This document shows positions 63,096 through 64,000 of a stretch of 64,000 bases of DNA, piece after piece. The translations under genes and the position numbers were made by a program. Below the pieces are notes generated by a model. It did no database searches and had not been told where the DNA came from. It saw only the letters and a program-made list of their open reading frames with translations. Every line of letters starts with the position of its first letter. Within the stretch, counting starts at the first letter, position 1. This DNA is from Variovorax sp. PAMC26660 (lineage in GTDB: Bacteria; Pseudomonadota; Gammaproteobacteria; Burkholderiales; Burkholderiaceae_C), in the NCBI RefSeq assembly GCF_014302995.1, contig NZ_CP060295.1:2967501-3031500 (forward strand). Reading direction: 5' to 3'.

Positions 63096-63998
63096 ATGGC
63101 GACGACACACACCATTTCCCCGAGCGCAAGTCCTGCGCCTCCCGGCCCCTGGCGCGAGTTCTGGACGGCCTTCTCGGCCAACCGCGGCGCGGTCATCGGG
63201 CTCGTCATCATCGCCTTGCTGCTGCTGGTCGCGCTGTTCGCGCCGTGGATCGCGCCGCATGCGCCGAACGAAACCAACAGCGCGGTTTTCCTGCTGCCGC
63301 CGGCGTGGCAGAAGGGCGGCAGCTTCAGCTACCTGCTGGGCACCGATGCGATCGGGCGCGACATTCTTTCGCGCCTGATGTATGGCGCGCGGCTCTCGTT
63401 GTCGATCGGTGTCGCGGTGGTGGTGCTGTCGGTGATCGTGGGCGTGGTGCTCGGGCTCATCGCAGGCTTTTTCCGCGGCATGCTCGAGATCGCGATCATG
63501 CGGCTGATGGACATCGTGCTCACGCTGCCGAGCCTGCTGCTCGCCATCGTGATCGTCGCGATCCTCGGGCCGGGGCTGATCAACGCGATGCTCGCGGTGG
63601 CGATCGTGGTGCTGCCGCACTATGTGCGCATCACGCGCGCCGCCGTCATTGCCGAGGTCTCGCGCGACTACGTGACCGCCGCGCGCGTCAGCGGCGCCGG
63701 CACGCTGCGCCTGATGTTCCGCGAGGTGCTGCCCAACTGCGCCGCACCGCTGATCGTGCAGGCTTCGCTCGGCATCTCGACGGCCATCCTCGATGCGGCC
63801 GCGCTCGGCTTTCTCGGCCTCGGTGCGCAACCACCGTCGCCCGAGTGGGGAACCATGCTGGCCGATGCGCGCGAGTTCGTGCTGCGCGCGTGGTGGGTCG
63901 TCACCTTCCCGGGCCTCGCGATCCTCATGGCCGTGCTGGCCTTCAATCTGCTGGGCGACGGGCTGCGCGATGCGCTCGACCCCAAGCTCAAGCGCTGA
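63096..63998 (+). CDS. ABC transporter permease, DppC/OppC family
   Basis: A 300-residue permease. An N-terminal cytoplasmic tail (SPSASPAPPGPWREFWTAFS) precedes spans; the GTDAIGRDILSRLMYGAR stretch and the coupling loop AEVSRDYVTAARVSGAG are family markers. The gene is complete, ending two bases before the window edge. With the DppB-like partner it forms the channel of an oligopeptide, dipeptide or glutathione-type importer. Confidence 0.93.
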   Translation: MATTHTISPSASPAPPGPWREFWTAFSANRGAVIGLVIIALLLLVALFAPWIAPHAPNETNSAVFLLPPAWQKGGSFSYLLGTDAIGRDILSRLMYGARLSLSIGVAVVVLSVIVGVVLGLIAGFFRGMLEIAIMRLMDIVLTLPSLLLAIVIVAILGPGLINAMLAVAIVVLPHYVRITRAAVIAEVSRDYVTAARVSGAGTLRLMFREVLPNCAAPLIVQASLGISTAILDAAALGFLGLGAQPPSPEWGTMLADAREFVLRAWWVVTFPGLAILMAVLAFNLLGDGLRDALDPKLKR

Positions 63999-64000
63999 AG

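Noticed and set aside
58493..63277. Very long antisense open frame across the pnt operon, acyl-CoA ligase and permease genes
   Set aside because: It is opposite several strongly supported genes and is His/Ala/Arg/Asp-rich, as expected when high-GC third positions keep the antisense frame open. No domain is recognisable.

Overview
The window is a GC-rich chromosomal segment from a betaproteobacterium, most likely a Variovorax-like member of the Comamonadaceae. The inference rests on three Bug/TctC-type solute-binding proteins without membrane partners, many LysR regulators each paired with a catabolic cluster, a split pntA1/pntA2/pntB transhydrogenase, and codon and gene order typical of that family. 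No tRNA, rRNA, CRISPR array, insertion sequence or phage gene was seen. Coding density is high, apart from a repeat-rich gap at 26.5-26.8 kb and an AT-rich gap at 56.8-57.3 kb.

Region 1 (0-12.6 kb) is the most striking part. A Nac-like LysR regulator sits among three transcription units: an aminotransferase/RraA-type aldolase pair, a biotin carrier/biotin carboxylase/PxpB/PxpC/second carrier-like protein/PxpA operon, and a dehydrogenase plus complete polar amino acid ABC transporter. All three units are preceded by the same promoter block: an ATA-N9-TAT palindrome (the known Nac site pattern), then exactly 20 bases, then TTGG. This looks like a compact nitrogen-type regulon for import and ATP/biotin-dependent opening of an amide or lactam, followed by transamination and aldol cleavage. 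The substrate is not known from sequence.

Region 2 (12.6-22.1 kb) holds an amidase with a Bug protein beside a divergent LysR, then a five-gene minus-strand operon (CitE-like lyase, Bug, family III CoA-transferase, amidohydrolase, Bug) with its own divergent LysR. This gene set resembles CoA activation and cleavage of a citramalate-like acid.

Region 3 (22.2-31.5 kb) is an iron-uptake block: Fur-like box, FecI sigma factor, FecR, TonB receptor, a secreted protein of unknown function, a PepSY-flavodoxin-ferredoxin reductase gene broken by a one-base frameshift, and a FetAB-like ABC pair.

Region 4 (31.5-43.9 kb) mixes housekeeping genes (YebC, PaiB-like), a decayed glutathione S-transferase, a LysR-controlled cluster (class III aminotransferase, dimethylformamidase-like protein, MHS symporter, PEP mutase-like protein) and the bioMNY biotin importer. 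Region 5 (43.9-57 kb) carries small secreted and membrane proteins, a VanW-glycosyltransferase fusion, a luciferase-like monooxygenase, an acyl-CoA ligase, mnmA, a Nudix hydrolase and an orphan response regulator. Region 6 (57.2-64 kb) has the pnt operon, a second acyl-CoA ligase and two DppB/DppC-type permeases; the rest of that transporter lies beyond the window.
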